DNA from: Tamarix chinensis
Taxonomy: Eukaryota > Streptophyta > Magnoliopsida > Caryophyllales > Tamaricaceae
Length of the DNA stretch: 64,000 nt
Direction: 5' to 3'
NCBI GenBank assembly: GCA_030549775.1
Contig: CM060174.1
Coordinates: 28,028,117 to 28,092,116 of the forward strand
The position numbers were made by a program, and so were the translations under genes. The notes beneath the pieces were generated by a model. The model had not been told where the DNA came from. It saw nothing but the letters and a program-made list of their open reading frames with translations, and did not search any database. Below, piece by piece: positions 11,766 to 24,061 of this stretch; within the stretch, counting starts at the first letter, position 1; each line of letters starts with the position of its first letter.

Positions 11766-12112
11766 AAAGGAAAGTGGGAAAAAATGGAAAATTTTAAAAT
11801 AATTAAATTTATAAAATAATCGGATGTAATATTTTTGATAATAAGTTTATTTAATAACTTAATTTAAATTAATTAAATATATGGGCTTAAAAAGGATAAT
11901 TATAATAAAATACTAGTTTGAAAATTTACTTAAATAAAAATAATATGATAAAATAATAAAATATTTATTTTTAATCTATTAAATACTCCTATCCAAATTT
12001 TTATACTCAAAAATCCATAAAATAATTAAACTAAATAATTTTAAAAGCTAATTTATTTTAAATAAAAGCCATTTATTAAATTATTGGTTTTCTAAAATTT
12101 TGGGGGATTACA

Positions 12113-12420
12113 CCACCACTATCCACCATATACCTTACAAACTTTAATGGCTCAATAATGGTAACAAAGTTTAAGTAAAAAAGAGAACTCGTGTTTCCTT
12201 TTCTATGATACTATGATAGCATTTTATGTGACGATGTACCCACAAATGATTTTCATTAATTGCTAGGAAGACCATGGCAATATGATATGAGTATGTTGTA
12301 TGATGGGATAACCAACACCTATACCCTTAAAAAGAATCACAAAGCCATCATTTTAAAATCATACAACTCCTACGACTCACAAAAATCTTCTTCTTCATCA
12401 ACCCCTTCACTACCCTATGA
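12113..12420 (+). pseudogene. Ty3/gypsy protease relic (continuation)
   Basis: Resumes the Gag-protease relic after A1. WLNNGNKV, VSFSM and the well-kept LLGRPWQYD-type motif (12260-12290) followed by a DGITNTY-like segment are characteristic of the C-terminal part of plant Ty3/gypsy aspartic protease. Stops are present. Reading frame and motif order match the left part that ends at 2124. Confidence 0.8.
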
Positions 12421-13054
12421 ATTTAGAGTATGATTAGTTAACTTTTGGTGAGAAAATGTGACTTAGCTTGATTTCAACAATTATGATTGGGACTTCTATG
12501 ATTTGAAAAGGATTTATTATCATGAGGTTCCTTATGCTCAGTTTCAAAACGTCTCTAACCTTTTTATTAAGGGAGCAAACAAAGGGTGGCCTCTAATATT
12601 TATTCTCTGGCAACACTATCAAGGTTCACAACTTAACGAGATGAAGAATCATCCTTACCAACCCAGGGAGGATGATGCATAAGCATCCACCACGAATGGG
12701 CGTAAGTTACATATTAATTTTTGTACGAAAGAAGACCCAAAAATCCTTCTAATTTGGATAAAGTTCATGAATTAAATTCCAATATCAACTACATATTTAT
12801 TACATCAATAACAGCTAATTAGCAACTATTTTAGCCATACTCTTGTCTATTTTATGGCAAAAATGGAGGTATATGAGTTAGGGAAAATAATGATGCACTA
12901 GTAGCTATCATGGCATAAATGGAAGGCTAACATGCCATAATTGCACTTAGGTTTGCACTCAAAAAAGTTGTTTTTGTTGTTTTTAGCTATTTTAGATTAT
13001 CTTTTCTTGTAAAACACCCCCAAGTCAAATATACAAGCATGGAGAGTGTCTTTA
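12421..13054 (+). other. Unassigned, probably decayed retroelement
   Basis: No convincing frame, repeat or terminal structure. Its position between a protease relic and LTR C suggests more decayed pol or unrelated insert. Confidence 0.4.
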
Positions 13055-13479
13055 TGAAATGCCCCAAAAATCCTAATTTCTATTACCTATTATCAAATAA
13101 GATTTTATGAGGGAGTTTAACCAAAATAATTTACTTTTATTAAAATAAGAGGAAGTTAATTAGGTTAAACAAAAAAGAAATTTAAAAGTGTTTTAAATAG
13201 GAGGAATTGTGGTATTTTAAGCTAATTAAGGATTTTATTTTAGAAATCAATTAAATAAATTACTTTATTTAAATTAAGAAGAATAGAATAGTTTCAAATT
13301 AATATAAAATTTATAAATAATTAAATTGGAGAAAATTAAAGTGTTTTGTTAATGGAATTTAAGAAAATTCTTCCAAAAAATCCCAAAATTAACCTAAAAA
13401 TAGAATTTAATTATTGTTTTGATAATTGTATTTTATTAAATACCCCAAATTATCCAAAGTATACTAATTAAGCCAACCA

Positions 13480-14510
13480 CTAATTTTCCCTCTTTTTCCT
13501 TTTTCCCTTTTTCCTTTTTCTCCCTCATTTTTCCTTTTTTCTTTCTTCCCCCTCCTCTTCCTTATTTTTCCCGACCTGGGCCGGCCTGCTGGCCCAGCAC
13601 CCTTGCGCGGCCCAGCTCCCCAACGCACGCCCTTCTTCCCTCTTTCCCCGGCCGGTTTGGCCCACCCCCTTTTCTTTCTTTCTTTTCTTTTTTGCTGGAC
13701 CGCCGGTCCAGCCCCTTCTTCTTCTCCTTCTTCTTCCTCGCACAGCAGCCTGTCGCCGCCTGTCGCCGCCTGCAACACGAATTCCGCCGGAGCAAGAAAA
13801 GCCTTCCATGACAGATCCAGCTCCGGTCGTGTCGCCCTCTTCTCCCCGTTGAATTTCCCATGGATGTGACTGAACGACACATCCCTTCTCCCGCACGAAA
13901 ATTCCTCTTCTTTTTCAGGTAATTATGGTCTGAAAATTTCAGACCATGCGCCGGCCAGCCTCACCGGACACGCCAGGACCTAACCCCCTAACCTACCTCG
14001 CACCCTTGTCGTTTTCCCATCCCAATTTCCCTCTAAATAGCCCCAACCTCTGCCTGAATCGGGTTCGAAAAATCTGGAACCCAGAGAAACCCCGTCGCGC
14101 CGCCCCGCCTTCAGCCGCTATTTCCTCCGCCTTCGGCCACCGTTGCCGCTTGCCCGTGCCACCAACATCCTCCCTGCACCTCCCTCTACACAACCAGACT
14201 ACTAGCTCCCCCTGCCTTGCCTTGCATGAGCCGCTCCGGCCGTGCGAAATTGCTACCCCGAAACAACACCTCCAGCCCCTGCGCCACCTTCGCGCCGCCA
14301 CCGCCGGCCATACCGCCGCTTGCAGCGCCGTCACCACCCCCCAAAACAACCAGGGGTTCCTGCTCTACCACCCTATACCCCCCATTTCTCCTAGTTTCCC
14401 CTTCCCTAGCCTTCACCTCCATTTTCCCCCTTCTTCTCCCTTCCTCCACCGCCGCGCCGCCGCCGCCGCCACCACCTCTCAGCCAGGTTGCCCAACACCC
14501 TGAACCCTAA
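13480..14510 (+). other. Pyrimidine-rich, GC-rich leader of LTR C
   Basis: C/T-rich tract with the highest G+C of the LTR. Open frames on both strands (for example 13946-14503 plus) are Pro/Ser/Ala-rich or Arg/Gly-rich composition products with no domain. A weak TATA-like CTCTAAATAG lies at 14031-14040. Confidence 0.6.
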
Positions 14511-14519
14511 ATCTTAAAA

Positions 14520-14765
14520 AAATAAATAAATAAATAAAAGTGATTAATGATTTAATATTATTAACTACTATTATTAGTACTATTATGATTAATATTAACA
14601 TTATCATTATTATTACTAATATTATTATTATTACTAATACTACCACCCTTATTATTATTACTAGGACCCAATCCTCCCCTTAGAACTTCTAATTAATGGT
14701 ATTAAGCAATACAAGACCCTATTAAGTTATTATTATTGTTAATATTGCTAGTATTATTATTATTA

Positions 14766-14800
<35 letters not shown>

Positions 14801-14857
14801 CTTTACTATTATTATCTTTATTATTATCGTTACTATTATGATTACTATTATGATTAC

Positions 14858-14899
<42 letters not shown>

Positions 14900-15545
14900 C
14901 ATTATTGTTGTTATTATTATTATTAGTACTATTATTATTATTATTGTTACTATTAGTATTATTATTATTATTATTATCACTATTATTAATATTATTATTA
15001 TCATTGTTATTATTGTTATTATTGTTATTACTATTAGTGTTATTATTGTTATTAATATTATTATTATGAGTATTACTATCACTATTACTATTATTGTCAT
15101 TATTATTATTGTTATTATCCTTATAATAATAATTATTATTATTATCATTATCGTCACTATTACTATTACCATGGTTATGAGGTTGTTGCTAGTATTACTA
15201 TTATTATTATTATTATTGTTATCATTATTATTATTATCTTTATTATTTTTATTATCAACATTACTAATATGGTTATTATTATTATTATTGTGATTATTAT
15301 TATTGTTATTTTTATTATTGTTATTATTGTTACTATCATTATTGCTATCATTACTATTATTATTATTATCATGGTTAATACTAGTGTCATTAGGTTTATC
15401 TTTCTAACTATTATTATCACTTCAACTATTTCTATTATTATTATTTTCAATATTCATACTATTATTTATACTATTATTATTATTTTCATCACTATTGCTA
15501 CTTCTACTATTATTATTAGCATTTCTATTTTGACAATCATTTATC
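14520..15545 (+). repeat. (ATT)n-rich imperfect microsatellite, about 1 kb
   Basis: Long imperfect ATT/GTT/ATC trinucleotide tract. It produces artefactual poly-Ile/poly-Leu frames on both strands. A comparable tract sits at the same structural position in G, H and I. Confidence 0.9.
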
Positions 15546-15702
15546 TACTAAGATATTGTTGTAGTTAATTTCCTCAATTCTTTCTTATGTTTTCCCGTGT
15601 TTGTTTTGGACCTAGTATGGCCTTGGTTTGTAAACCATAAAATTTTTACCTTTATGCTATATAACTTGTGCACTTGAATTAATGTTTGGATGCTCAACCT
15701 TG

Positions 15703-15748
15703 TATTTAGCACAGGAAAAATCGTGGGATGTCTATCTTATGTTAGATA
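15703..15748 (+). promoter_or_regulatory. S1 hairpin of LTR C
   Basis: TATTTAGCA (15703-15711) pairs with TGTTAGATA (15740-15748) over 9 bp with two G-U pairs in the plus (sense) RNA. It ends 92 bp before the LTR end and 95 bp before the primer site. Confidence 0.55.
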
Positions 15749-15843
15749 TGGTAGTAATACCCTATTTTTAGGTGATTATTTGGTATTTTTGCTTCCATGA
15801 TTTTTTTTAAAAAATTGGTAGTAAAAATGGAAGTGTTACAAGT

Positions 15844-15856
15844 TGGTATTAAAGAC
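15844..15856 (+). promoter_or_regulatory. Primer-binding site, tRNA-iMet type (degenerate)
   Basis: TGGTATTAAAGAC lies three bases after the LTR end and resembles TGGTATCAGAGC, the site complementary to the 3' end of plant initiator tRNA-Met used by many Ty3/gypsy elements. Confidence 0.75.
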
Positions 15857-16093
15857 TTTTGTTTTTTATACTTCTGAAGTTTTGTTTAAAATTAAATTTT
15901 TAACAATTTTAAATTATTTTTTAAGTATTAGATTTAGAAGCTCAAGTGTTTTCAAAACAAGAATAATCTATCAAAAATGGTGGGGTTAGGAATGTGTTGT
16001 TTATTCCTTATGTATTTGTGTGTTGATTGTTGTGTACTCCTTTCATACTTATATATCCTGTTACTGTTGATTAACCTTAGTATTTAGCATATC

Positions 16094-16493
16094 AATGGCT
16101 ACAAATTGCCAAATTTATTATTTAGAGGCTTTCATGGAGACCATTAGGCGTGTATGTTGAGGGCTAGATTCATTCACTATAGTCATCACCATCAACATTG
16201 GCATCCGCTCTGGAGGATTAACTCAAGAGAGCTAAACATTATCATCTACCAACCTTCGAGGGTTAAAAGGACCTAAAGAGGTAGATTAGGGATATGGAGA
16301 AGGCCTTCATTGCATGTGGCATGTGGCTTCTAAATAGATCTAGGGGTTGATATGGTAGTTTACTATTTGAGGGGTCAACCAGACGTGTAGTGGAGTATTA
16401 TCTAGTATAAGGGTATAACAACTACTACTTGGGGTCATTTTAATAGGTATTGCAAGCCTTATTCTACACCTACCCACCTTTGTATGCAGAAAT
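16094..16493 (+). pseudogene. Ty3/gypsy Gag relic, first part
   Basis: Begins near ATGGCTACAAAT (16094) downstream of the primer site. Frame-shifted Gag pieces are readable: KHYHLPTFEG, IRDMEKAFIACGM, FEGSTRR and a TWGHFNRY-like segment, in the order of the retrotransposon Gag domain (DMEKIF, ...ARRWW, ...W..F). Several stops. Split at 16493 by A2 and continues at 21319. Confidence 0.75.
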
Positions 16494-16594
16494 TGTAACA
16501 CCCCCAAAATTCACTATTGAAAAATTTCATTTTATTAAAAGATATAGTGGAAGCAAAGAAAACAAAACTATGAATTCCGGAGATATTAGTGCTA

Positions 16595-16640
16595 CACTTA
16601 GTACCATACCAGTTCACTCCTACTGTTCCAGTACCAAGTG
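16595..16640 (-). promoter_or_regulatory. S1 hairpin of LTR A2
   Basis: CACTTAGTAC (16595-16604) and GTACCAAGTG (16631-16640) pair over 10 bp with one G-U in the minus (sense) strand, 101 bp from the LTR end. Confidence 0.6.
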
Positions 16641-16910
16641 CAAAGGCTAAAAGGATAAAATACAAATTGCTAGAAATTCAAACCATAATGAAATCAGATT
16701 AGAGAAATAACATTTTACAATAATAGAATCCACAAATGTTGGTTACAAGAATATAGGTTACATTTAAACCATGAATTAAAAAGAAAAAGAAGGGAACTCA
16801 ATAAATTTTTGGACAACGCTCTTTCCTCTTTCCCACTTGAATAACACTTGAAACGAATCTATAAAGGACACTGCCCATTGAATAGGCAGGTGCCTCACAA
16901 ATGGAACCAT

Positions 16911-16928
16911 TCAGTACTATGGTACTGA
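16911..16928 (-). promoter_or_regulatory. S2 hairpin of LTR A2
   Basis: TCAGTAC (16911-16917) and GTACTGA (16922-16928), a perfect 7-bp stem next to GAGTAACC, 417 bp from the LTR end. Confidence 0.55.
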
Positions 16929-17147
16929 GTAACCATTTAAACCATACTGAAAAGTAAGCCCACAATGCAACACATGATACAAAACTATATACACATATAA
17001 TAAGAGATGAATACACAACATCCACATACTTAACAAGTCCATCACATATTAATATATCATAATGTGAAATCAATACTTTTGGGCCTTAAGCCAATAATCA
17101 GTCATTATTCCATCATCTCTCAAATTATATCCATGTGAGTGTGGGAA

Positions 17148-17520
17148 ACCCACTATTATAGCCGGTGGACCGGAAATATACAGGGCAGAACACTCCGGAC
17201 CACTATTATTCGTCGGTGGATAGGTTTTCAAGGCAGAAGGCTCCTAGCCACTATTATTCGCTGGTGGACCGGTCTGGCCCCGACTCACATGGTGTTACAC
17301 TATAAGTGATTAGCATTTTCCATGATTTATTCACATCCATAATTTAATTTATTGAGCTCAAGATCCCCCACTTTTATAGCGGTGGACTGAAATACATATA
17401 TACATCTTCCAAGGCAAAACGCTTATGGGCCACTATTATATCCTGTGGATCAATACTCATAAACATCTTCTAGGGCAAAATGCTCCTAGGTCACTATTAT
17501 ATCCGGTGGAACAGTACCCA
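17148..17520 (-). repeat. CCACCGG/ATAATAGTGG boxes in A2
   Basis: At least five diverged units of the box found at 7560-7990 (for example ACCACTATTATTCGTCGGTGG), separated by GGGCAGAACGCTCC-like spacers. Confidence 0.75.
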
Positions 17521-18224
17521 TAATATAATTCATTTGGGTCTGGCTCATTAGTCTTTCACTTTCATGATTCGTGTTTTCCTTTTTTAATTATCACAACAGT
17601 TCCATTTATTTACCTCGAAGGGGAGATCAAGATTTAGGACACAAAGGTACGCTAGTCGTACTGATGCATACAAGCTACTCAATACCCTTCAACCATCAAC
17701 CCAGGCACGGCAAGGTACCCTGGTCGTACTGGTACATACAATTACACAGTACCCTACCGACAATGACACCTAATCCATAAGTATGAATACCCCTTAAATA
17801 GGTCTGTAGAGCTAGATAGATTAAGATGTAGGGCCTGGCTGGGGCACAAAGGCACACCAGCAAATACCAGAATAACTGTGGGCTAAACCACATCTTTAGG
17901 GTAGCAACCCCTAAAGAGCCACCATTCTCGATCTCGAGGTCTTTCACTTTAATTATTAGTGTCTTAATTGAGATGATCACAAAAATCACAACAATCAGAT
18001 ACTTATTTACTTTCAATTGTTTATGATATCATTAGGTATTCCTTATGCATACAATTATCCAAGATAACATAGATGAATCATTAATGCCATCATTATCTTA
18101 TACAATCCCGATTTAGGATTCGTTCTCGTGATACTTACTGATTGTTAAATACCCTTATCTTGATATTAATGTTACTTGAGTCTTATTATGAAACTCTGTT
18201 ATCTCAATGACATATTTGATACGA

Positions 18225-19075
18225 GTTACTGATTTACCCCCTTCATCTCTACAAAATTACCGAATTGCCCCTTGTTTTTATAACTATTAAGTCATCCCTT
18301 CTTTACTTGCCAATTTACCATATTACCCTCCATGTTGCATAATTACCAAATTACCCTTACTCAGGTTAGATTACCGAGCTATCTTCCACACTTATTAAAT
18401 CACCAATCATCCTTCATACTTGTTACACTTTTTAGATTTCCCATTTGGTTGGTTAGATTACCGAACTGCCCTTCTTTATTATTATAATTACCAAAATGCC
18501 CTTTTTCGTCATCATAATTACCAAATTGCCCTTCTCCATTATCATAATTACCAATTTACCCTTCTCCATGACTATAATTACCAAATTACCCTTTAGTTGG
18601 TTAAATTACTAAATTGTCTTTTAGTTGGTTAAATTACCAAATTGCCCTTCCTTTACACCAATTTACCATTTGGCCATTCTACTTTATTAAATTACTATTT
18701 TACCCTTCTTTTTTTTTATTAAATTACCATTTTACCCTTCCTTTACACCAATTTACCATTTTAACCTTCTACTTTGTTAAATTACCATTTTACCCTTCCT
18801 TTACACTAATTTACCATTTTACCCTTTTACTTTGTTAAATAACCATTTTACCTTACTTACACCAAATTACCATTTTACCCTTCTACTTTATTAAATTACC
18901 ATTTATACCCTTCTTATTTATTAAATTACCATTGTACCCTTCCTTTACATCAATTTACCATTTTACCCTTCTACTTTGTTAAATTACAATTTTACCCTTC
19001 TACTTTGTTAAATTACCATTTTACCCTGCCTTACACCAAATTACTATTCCCCCTTACTTACAAATTTACTATATT
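18225..19075 (-). repeat. ATTACC/CCCTT minisatellite in A2
   Basis: Degenerate tandem units built on AAATTACCATTTTACCCTTC. The later half is more homogeneous, with spacers such as CTACTTTGTTAAATTACC, which suggests local re-amplification after A2 diverged from A1. Confidence 0.85.
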
Positions 19076-19869
19076 ACCCCTTTACTTCCAAAATTACCAT
19101 AATACCCTTTCCATTATATTTAATTCACCAAAATACTTTCTCTCATCCAAACTTACCAAGTTATCACCCTCCATATAAAATTACTAATATGCCTTTCCCA
19201 CTTGTCCATTTACTATTGTTTCCCTTTTAATCTTACAATTTACCATTTTTCCCTTATTACACCACTTTTATTAAAATACTCTTACTACATAAAATATTAA
19301 TATTAATGCTCCATTTTCATTATCCAACTCTACCAACTATTATTATTCAACATAATCCTCATTAGCACCCACACATATTAGGCCACACTCTTACATAAGA
19401 CATATTACTAAAATACCCCTAAGGCTCATAATAACAATATTTATGCATTAATGGTCACAATAACACATCATATTATAGATAAGTACTTAACATTTATATT
19501 AATAAAAAAAGCTCCTTCCATAAACATTATTTCTACACATGGCACATAAACTAGCATGCTTTCCTTTTTTATCAATCAATATAAGCAACTACATATAGTA
19601 TACTAAACAACATATATCATGCATAAAAACATATTAAAACCCTAATGTGCTAGCATACATTTAAGTGAGGTTTAAATATTACCTTATTTCCCGCAAAAAT
19701 CAAATATTACCGGTATTCCGGTTAAATAGTCAAGCTTTAGAAAAATCAATACCTAAAAATAATATCCATAATTATCATATTAAAAATAGAAAAAACCAAA
19801 AGCACAAGACTTTATCAAAACTTAATTAATAATATACTTAACCTAACCATTATTATACCTTAAAATTAT

Positions 19870-21010
19870 TAACCAAAATAACCCAAAGGAAGGCAGCAAC
19901 TCACACTGCTCATGCAGCGTGAGCTGCATGCAAGCACAAGCAAGGAGGGGGTTGACGAGGGTGGAAAAAAGGAAGGGGTGTTTTTGGTTTGGTGCTTTGG
20001 AGCTAGAAAAGAGGGAAGGTGGGGGAGAATTAGGGAAAAGGATGGGTGTAGGGGTGGAGTGGGGGTGTAGGTTGTGGTCAGGGATGGGTGATTGGCGGCC
20101 AAGGGTAGTGGAGGCAACAATAGTAGGGCTGCGAAGGGGGCTACAGGAGTGGCGGTGGTTGAGAAGGAAGGAAGGGGGACGAGGAAAAGAAGGGGTTGTA
20201 GGGGTTTGTTTCAGCCAAAGGAGGTAAGGGATGGTAGGGGAGGTTGCAAGGAGTGAGTTGGTGGCTAGGGTGGAGGCAAAAGTGGCGAGACAGTGGCAGA
20301 TGGAGGAGGAGCAAGGGGGTTACCGATAAGGGAGAAAAAGAAGAGGAGAGGAAGAAGGGGGTTGTAGGGAGGCTCGAGGGCTGGTGTGGTGGTGCAGGGT
20401 GGGAGTAGGAGGTGGTTAGTGTGGCGGTGGCAGTGGTGGAATGGGGCGGCAGAAGCGAAACAGGGGAGGGGATGAAAGGAGAAGAAAGGGAGAGAAAGAA
20501 AGGTTGGGAGAGGAAATAAAGGCTAAAAAATGGGGCAGGTTATAAGGGGTAGGGGTGTTGGAGTTGCAAAGAGAGGGAAGGAAAGAAGGGAAAGAAGGAG
20601 GCATACATGGCTGGGGTTTAAGGTTGGTTTAGGTCCAAAAAGGGAAGAAAAGGACAAGGGGAGAGAGGGAGAGTGGCAGGGAGGAGTTCTAGGCTGCGTG
20701 CTTGAGGTGGTCGGGAATGGAGAAAGAAGAAGAAGAAGAAGAGAAGGGGTAGGTTGGCTAGGCGAGGGAGAAAGAAGATTGGGCCGGGCAGGTTGGGGGA
20801 GAAGGAAGGAAAGAAAAGAAAAGGGGGGATGCACTATGTCGCACGGGCGAGGGAGAAAAAAAGGGAAGTGGACCAACGACCCAGCACGCAGAGGGGAGAG
20901 CAGACCACAGCCTAGCGGCCTGAAGAGAAGAAAAAGGAAAAAGAAAGAAAGGAGAAAAAGGAGAGGGAAAAGGGAAAAAGGGGGAAAGGGAAAGGGGAAA
21001 ATAGGGAGAA
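19870..21010 (-). other. Purine-rich (sense pyrimidine-rich) leader of A2
   Basis: Same strand-asymmetric block as in A1 and A3. Open frames on both strands (such as 20530-21015) are low-complexity and diverge between copies, so they are not genes. Confidence 0.65.
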
Positions 21011-21318
21011 AATAGATAAAATAATTTGTGGAATAATAGAATTTAATGTTTTTGGTAGAGAAATAAATTTAATAATATAATTTAATAAATTGGTTTAAAA
21101 AGGTTAATTTTAGAAAAATATTGGTTTGAAAAATTATTTAAATAAAATGAGTATGATAAAATAACAAAATATTTACTTTAATTTATTAAATCTTCATATT
21201 TAATTTTATATACTCAAAAAACCATAAAATACTTAAATTAAATAAATTTAAAAGCTAATTTATCCCAAATAAAAGCTATTTATTAAAGTATAGGTTTTTA
21301 AACTTTTGGGGGATTACA

Positions 21319-21850
21319 GAAATATAATGAGTTCATGGTGCTTTGATAAGGGAACATGACAATGGAAGAGTATTATACATGGATCATGGACTTTTCATTT
21401 TTCTCTAGAGATGGATGCTAGTAAGGTGACGCATGTTCGCCACGTTAAGGTTGGTCTCATGATTAAATACCAAGATATGTTGGTTGAATTTGTACCATCT
21501 GATACCGTCACTATGTATAAGTCAACCTTGGAGACTTCCCGTGTAATACAAGTTAGAGTTGTCAAATAAAGGGATAAGAGGAAGTTTGAGGGTCTCTAGT
21601 ACCATATTGGTGGAGAAAGATGTTTTCTTAAGGTAAAATACCATCTAGGTATAATAGGTTAGTGGGATTAGTACCTCAATCAAGAGGTCAATCTAAAGAT
21701 AGTTTCTACCATTACAAGCATTACGGAGTAAATCATCTAGGAGTGGATTGCTCCTGTAATAATATAGCTTCTCATGGTTGTGTTATGTTGGGTCATCAGT
21801 CCTTTGATTGTTGTGTTGAAGGTGGTAGCATTCAGATAGGTCAGTCTTAG
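21319..21850 (+). pseudogene. Ty3/gypsy Gag relic, second part with zinc knuckle
   Basis: Continues the Gag of 16094-16493 after A2: EFMVL, GNMTMEEYY and HVRHVKVGLMIKYQDMLVEF-like segments, then a knuckle region around 21700-21820 with GCVMLGHQSFDC, a remnant of CX2CX4HX4C. Stops and frameshifts throughout. The protease of the same element probably resumes at 29300. Confidence 0.75.
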
Positions 21851-22635
21851 TGATGTGTGTGGGAGGATGGAATTCTCAAATTGGTGATATTATGGCTCGA
21901 TTATGTTGGTGATAATTAGAATAAGGTTTGACAATGAGGGATAGATGATAATAACATTCAAATAGGGTGAACTAAAGAAGAATATGATTTGAACAAAGTG
22001 ATGATGATTTGGTGATGATGGTTAACTAATGGTGATGATTCGAATGTGTTGTGATAATTAAGATATGTATTCAATAATGGTGTGTTGAGGATAATAACAT
22101 TCAAAATAATCCTAACCCTTCCATTGGTGGGCCTAAACCGATTGATTAGTTTGTTGATATGGGCATATTTTTTAACTCTTTTTTTTTTTGAAAAATTTCT
22201 TATACTAAAATATAACAACTCCAACCTATGCCAAATTGTCCCTAAGAGATTCTTAACCTTTTTCATGATGCATTTAGCCTAAAATACTACCTTAGATTGA
22301 TCTAGAAGTCGATTAAGATAATTGAGGGAGAGAGATGACCTCGACATTGTCTTCTTCCACCTTTCTTCTCCACACAATTATGAGATCAATGCTTCTATGT
22401 TAGAAATGATTCTAATTAGCCAGAAGATTCTTTCCACACTGACCTTCCATTACCCCTCTTATGAATTTCAATTCTGGCCTAATTGACCTACATTCACCAG
22501 AAACACCATTTGAGCTCTAGATAATACGTCGGCATATCTTGGAAAAAATTTGTTTGTTTGAATTAAATTTAAATAGTAAAAATTAGAGTTTTGAATTATT
22601 TATAAATCCTCCATGAACCTTCTCAATTGGTTGGT

Positions 22636-22643
22636 TATAAATA
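22636..22643 (+). promoter_or_regulatory. TATA box of LTR E
   Basis: TATAAATA followed by GCTCTAATC and CTTTCAGCCAC, a block also found in D in reverse orientation at 26265-26311. Confidence 0.6.
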
Positions 22644-23594
22644 GCTCTAATCACCCCTTGTGTGCACCTTCTTTCAGCCACCTAAAGCCTTTAACTCTCT
22701 ATATTCATCATCTTCATTTATGCACTTTGAACCTTGTATTCTATTCCTTTTACTCTTTTGATCATTTCTCTATCTCTCTCTTGCTTTAATCATTAAGCAA
22801 GGAAAAGTTAGATTTGGGAAAAAGGACTGAGTGGTTTAACATAGCATTCCCTGTTTTACCCTAGGTGAGGTATGTTCCTTCTTTCCTTTATGTTTCAAGT
22901 TCGAAATTATTAAGGTTTTGTACGAAATTCTGAGTTTAAGATTTGTTGTTTTAATGTTTTAAAAGTTAAGATTTTCATAGATTGAAATTTTTGGTTTAAG
23001 GGAGTTGTGTTTGCATCAAGTAAGTGATTCTTGATTCTAAAATGGTTTATAAATATTCTTGCATGATATGATTTTTTGTAATTTGATACTATACATATAG
23101 ATATATCTAACTTGCAAAATTTATTTGGGTAGGTAGATTGTGCATTTTGTAACCACCCCTTTTTTCACTACAAAAATTTTTTGTTAGAAGCATGTTGCGG
23201 AAGCAGAAAATGCTATGAAAAATGGGGTGTTACCGTCGTACTTGACACAGGTTAGCCGTCAACTTCCTACCCCATATCAGATACAAGACTAAACCAATAA
23301 AGCACTAAAATAGTAGAGTATGCAAATTATAATTTAATTGAAATGATTCCAAAATGTTGACAACTAGTGACCTTAACAGGTTCTAATCAAATCATTATAG
23401 AATGAGAAGGTGATCGAGGCCCGATACAATTTCCATGGTCCTCTATGGACCCCATCAAGACCCTCTAGATGTCCTTGCTCACAAGCCCAGACCCAACTAA
23501 GGTAGACCCTTTACTAGCCATCCCTAAAAACTTGCAGAAGGTCATTTGCTTATGGGAATGAGTAGGTGACCGAGAAAATGGGCACATTAGTACG

Positions 23595-24061
23595 TAGATA
23601 TGGCAATGAGGGGAGTTGGGGATAGGGGTCCATGCCCATCCCTGAACCCGATAAGAAAAAAATCCCCAAAACTGACCCGATCCCCAATTTTTTTTTATCG
23701 AGGATTCCTCAACCCGATCCCCGCGGGGATCAAATCTCCATACTCGACCCGATCTCTGATCTATTTTTCGTCCCTGATTTATTTCCTAAATTTAAAACCT
23801 GATCTGATCCCTGAAACCCGACTTTATACCCAATCCTCGATCCCATCCCTAATCATCAAGCCCTTTTTTATATAAAAAATATATAAAAATATATTCAGGG
23901 TGGGTTCGGGGATGGGGACCCCAAACCCGCCCCACCCCATCCTCGAAAAAATCCCTATTAAGAATCCCCGAACCTAAACCTAATCCCTAAATTTTCTCCT
24001 CAAACCAGAATGGGGAATCTTTGATTGGGCCTCAAACCTGTGGGGAAAATTGTCATCCCTA
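23595..24061. mobile_element. hAT-type MITE, TSD TTAGTACG
   Basis: 467 bp with 14-bp imperfect terminal inverted repeats (TAGATATGGCAATG and, reverse complement of the right end, TAGGGATGACAATT). Flanked by the 8-bp duplication TTAGTACG at 23587-23594 and 24062-24069. Eight-base duplications and TA...TA termini are hAT features. The interior is rich in GGGGAT/ATCCCC palindromes. The sister LTR E has the empty site near 28770 with a single TTAGTACG (reverse-complement reading). Confidence 0.92.

Larger units (their letters stand above)
2125..12112 (-). mobile_element. Type A long solo LTR (A1), with LINE inside, TSD CCACC
   Basis: On the minus strand this starts TGTAATCCCCC (at 12112) and ends GGGGGTGTTACG (at 2125). 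It is flanked by CCACC at 2120-2124 and 12113-12117, and the host protease frame is restored across the junction. Without the 4.75-kb LINE and its target duplication it is about 5.2 kb, close to the sibling at 16494-21318. It has no gag or pol. In sense order it holds a pyrimidine-rich leader (11765-10560), an ATTACC/CCCTT minisatellite, a 68-bp duplication, CCACCGG boxes, and hairpins S2 and S1. I read it as a solo LTR of a Ty3/gypsy family with unusually long LTRs. Confidence 0.85.
13055..15840 (+). mobile_element. Type C LTR (2.8 kb), 5' LTR with primer site
   Basis: Begins TGAAATGCCCC and ends AAGTGTTACA. It is followed immediately by AGT and a tRNA-iMet-like primer site, so it is the 5' LTR of an element rather than a solo copy. 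Order inside: AT-rich head, pyrimidine-rich leader (13480-14510), (ATT)n block (14520-15545), and a 3' end whose last 270 bp resemble the end of the LTR at 31884. G (34475-37057) and H (56358-62016) start with closely similar TGAAATACCCC sequence. The 5-bp left flank is CTTTA; its partner was not found. Confidence 0.8.
16494..21318 (-). mobile_element. Type A long solo LTR (A2), TSD GAAAT
   Basis: 4,825 bp. On the minus strand it starts TGTAATCCCCC (21318) and ends GGGGGTGTTACA (16494). Flanked by GAAAT at 16489-16493 and 21319-21323. Removing it rejoins the Gag frame (CMQK before, YNEFM after). Same order of parts as A1 without the LINE: S1, S2, CCACCGG boxes (17148-17520), 68-bp duplication, minisatellite (18225-19075) and purine-rich block (19870-21010). 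No coding sequence. Confidence 0.92.

Noticed and set aside
14702..15293. Long poly-Ile/Leu open frames on both strands
   Set aside because: Pure translation of the ATT microsatellite; no start context, domain or conservation between LTR copies.
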